Below are positions 13,000 through 13,987 of a stretch of 13,987 bases of DNA, one piece after another; positions within the stretch are counted from its first letter, which is position 1, and each line of letters opens with the position of its first letter. Source of the DNA: Desulfovibrio sp. GTDB lineage: Bacteria > Desulfobacterota > Desulfovibrionia > Desulfovibrionales > Desulfovibrionaceae. The stretch spans positions 1 to 13,987 of the forward strand of contig JALHHV010000049.1 in NCBI GenBank assembly GCA_022837365.1. The letters are read 5' to 3'. The notes under the pieces were generated by a model. That model had not been told where the DNA came from and searched no databases. It saw only the letters and a program-made list of their open reading frames with translations. The translations under genes and the position numbers were made by a program.

Positions 13000-13895
13000 G
13001 TCCGGTCCAGCCCGTTCAGGTCATCCGTTCCGTCCGTTCCGTCTGGGCCGTCCGGCTTCCGGTCGCCGTCGGCGTCCGCCGCGCACCGTGCCGCATGGGC
13101 CCGCGCGGGCAGCAGGGTACACAGGGTGGCGGAACACACCGTGGCGATGATCACGTTCCACTGCCCGGCCCCGGCCAGGGCCAGCAGCACGGACAGCACC
13201 CCGGCCAGCACGGCGGCCAGCGCGAAGCGCCGCGCCTTGCGGCAGTACGGCAGCAGCAGGGCGATGAACATGGCGGGCAGGGCGTAGTCCAGGCCCAGGG
13301 GGCGCACGTCGGCCACCAGTTCGCTGCCGAACACGCCGATGATGGTGCCCAGAACCCACGAGGCTTGCGCGGTCATGTTCAGGGCCAGGGTTTCGGCGCG
13401 GGGCGGTTCCGGCCGCCGGTCGCCGGGGGCCGAGGGCAGGCGGCCTGCGTGCAGGGCGAAGGTCTCGTCCGTGAGCTGGAAGGCGAACAGCCATTGCAGC
13501 GCGCGCGGCCAGCGGCGCAGGGCCGGGGCCAGGGCGGCGGACATGAGCAGGTGGCGCAGGTTGACCACGAAGGTGGTCAGCACCACCGTGGCCGGGGATG
13601 CCCCGCCCGCCAGCAGGCTGACCGTGATGAGCTGGGCCGACCCGGCGAAGACCATCAGCGACATGCACACCGCGCCCGACGCGGGAATGCCGGTCTTGCG
13701 GGCCAGCACCCCGAAGGCGAAGGCCACCGGCACGTAGCCGAGCACGATGGGCAGGGCTTGGCGCATGCCGGACAGCACGGCGGCCCGGCGGGACGCGGGC
13801 GCGGCAGCCATGCCGCGATGTGGCCCGGACTGGTGCTGGCCGGACTGGTGCGGCGGAGCCTGATGGCCCTTGCCGGGCGACGAATCGGTATCCAT
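12996..13895 (-). CDS. azlC: AzlC family branched-chain amino acid exporter, large subunit
   Basis: 299 residues from ATG 13895, with GGAGG seven bases away. ATG or other starts further up (to 13970) would read through the promoter and RBS hairpin, so I reject them. The core is a typical AzlC: GMRQALPIVLGYVPVAFAFGVLARKTG, FAGSAQLITVSLLAGGASPATVVLTTFVVNLRHLLMSAAL with its NLRH signature, QLTDETFAL, NMTAQASWVLGTIIGVFG, YALPAMFIALLLP and ending helices. Unusual are a 40-residue His/Gln/Gly/Pro-rich N-terminal extension (containing HQSGQHQSGP, encoded by a 15-bp near-tandem repeat at 13825-13851) and a hydrophilic C-terminal tail of about 35 residues with the DGPDGTDGTD low-complexity run. The tail reaches into the azlD start region. 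Confidence 0.94.
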   Translation of the reverse strand: MDTDSSPGKGHQAPPHQSGQHQSGPHRGMAAAPASRRAAVLSGMRQALPIVLGYVPVAFAFGVLARKTGIPASGAVCMSLMVFAGSAQLITVSLLAGGASPATVVLTTFVVNLRHLLMSAALAPALRRWPRALQWLFAFQLTDETFALHAGRLPSAPGDRRPEPPRAETLALNMTAQASWVLGTIIGVFGSELVADVRPLGLDYALPAMFIALLLPYCRKARRFALAAVLAGVLSVLLALAGAGQWNVIIATVCSATLCTLLPARAHAARCAADADGDRKPDGPDGTDGTDDLNGLDRT

Positions 13896-13896
13896 G

Positions 13897-13916
13897 GTGC
13901 AACCTCCGGGTTGCAC
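13897..13916 (-). promoter_or_regulatory. Hairpin enclosing the azlC ribosome binding site
   Basis: On the minus strand GTGCAACC pairs exactly with GGTTGCAC around the loop CGGA, an 8-bp stem whose end is one base from the ATG. The SD GGAGG is formed by the loop and first stem bases. This would limit ribosome access until melted or bound. The stem positions are certain; the regulatory role is inference. Confidence 0.55.
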
Positions 13917-13926
13917 ATGACCATGA

Positions 13927-13954
13927 AATCTGTCACCTGAACAGATACAGTCAA
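13927..13954 (-). promoter_or_regulatory. Candidate azlC promoter with internal inverted repeat
   Basis: TTGACT (13954-13949), 16 bases, CAGATT (13932-13927) on the minus strand, giving a start near 13920 and a leader of about 25 bases that is almost entirely the RBS hairpin. The spacer and -10 box contain ATCTGT-N7-ACAGAT (13928-13946), a 6-bp inverted repeat, with another ACAGAT at 13972-13977. A repressor site is plausible, for example for an Lrp/AzlB-like or LysR-type regulator outside the window. Confidence 0.4.
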
Positions 13955-13987
13955 ACTGAAAAACAAGCATAACAGATGGCGCGTCCG

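Overview
The window is uniformly GC-rich, with Shine-Dalgarno-led genes, sigma70-like promoters and one good sigma54 promoter. Together with the gene set (RND pump, DUF169, TudS/DUF523, OlsF-like fusion, AzlCD) this suggests a high-GC Gram-negative proteobacterium. A Desulfovibrio/Nitratidesulfovibrio-type deltaproteobacterium is my best guess, but that is inference with no marker gene to prove it. I see no rRNA, tRNA, CRISPR array, IS element or phage gene. The layout is that of ordinary chromosome.

Left part (1-5600, all minus strand): a TetR/AcrR repressor (4467-5330), a lipoprotein membrane fusion protein (3031-4287) and an HAE1-type RND pump (1-3005, cut by the left edge about 40-60 codons before its end). 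The order regulator, adaptor, pump is that of a self-regulated multidrug efflux locus. An outer-membrane channel gene is not in the window. The regulator has a promoter whose start site falls inside a 15-bp palindrome, and the pump has a separate promoter overlapping the end of the regulator gene.

Middle left (5550-7550, minus strand): a MarR regulator and a DUF169 protein, probably one unit, closed by a large GC hairpin. The marR promoter is covered by GTTGTC/GACAAC inverted repeats and may give a nearly leaderless mRNA. Upstream, as a separate gene, is a small DksA/TraR-type zinc-finger protein.

Centre (7550-10335, plus strand): a 624-residue two-domain acyltransferase with a PlsC-like N-terminal half and an OlsB/GNAT-like C-terminal half (the OlsF plan for ornithine-type lipids), then a DUF523/TudS-like [4Fe-4S] protein.

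10335-11190 is the most unusual stretch. It has a sudden AT-rich block with three exact copies of TTGCACA (either strand) and a 31-bp inverted repeat, a GG-N10-GC sigma54 promoter about 60-110 bp downstream, then about 630 bp without a credible gene but with several perfect 10-13 bp GC hairpins, ending in a strong intrinsic terminator. It reads like a sigma54-dependent non-coding or leader-type transcript.

Right part: a small two-helix membrane protein gene (plus), a convergent DsbA/ScsC-like periplasmic thiol oxidoreductase (minus), and an azlC-azlD pair (minus, ATGA overlap) for branched-chain amino acid export, whose ribosome binding site lies in a hairpin two bases from the start codon.
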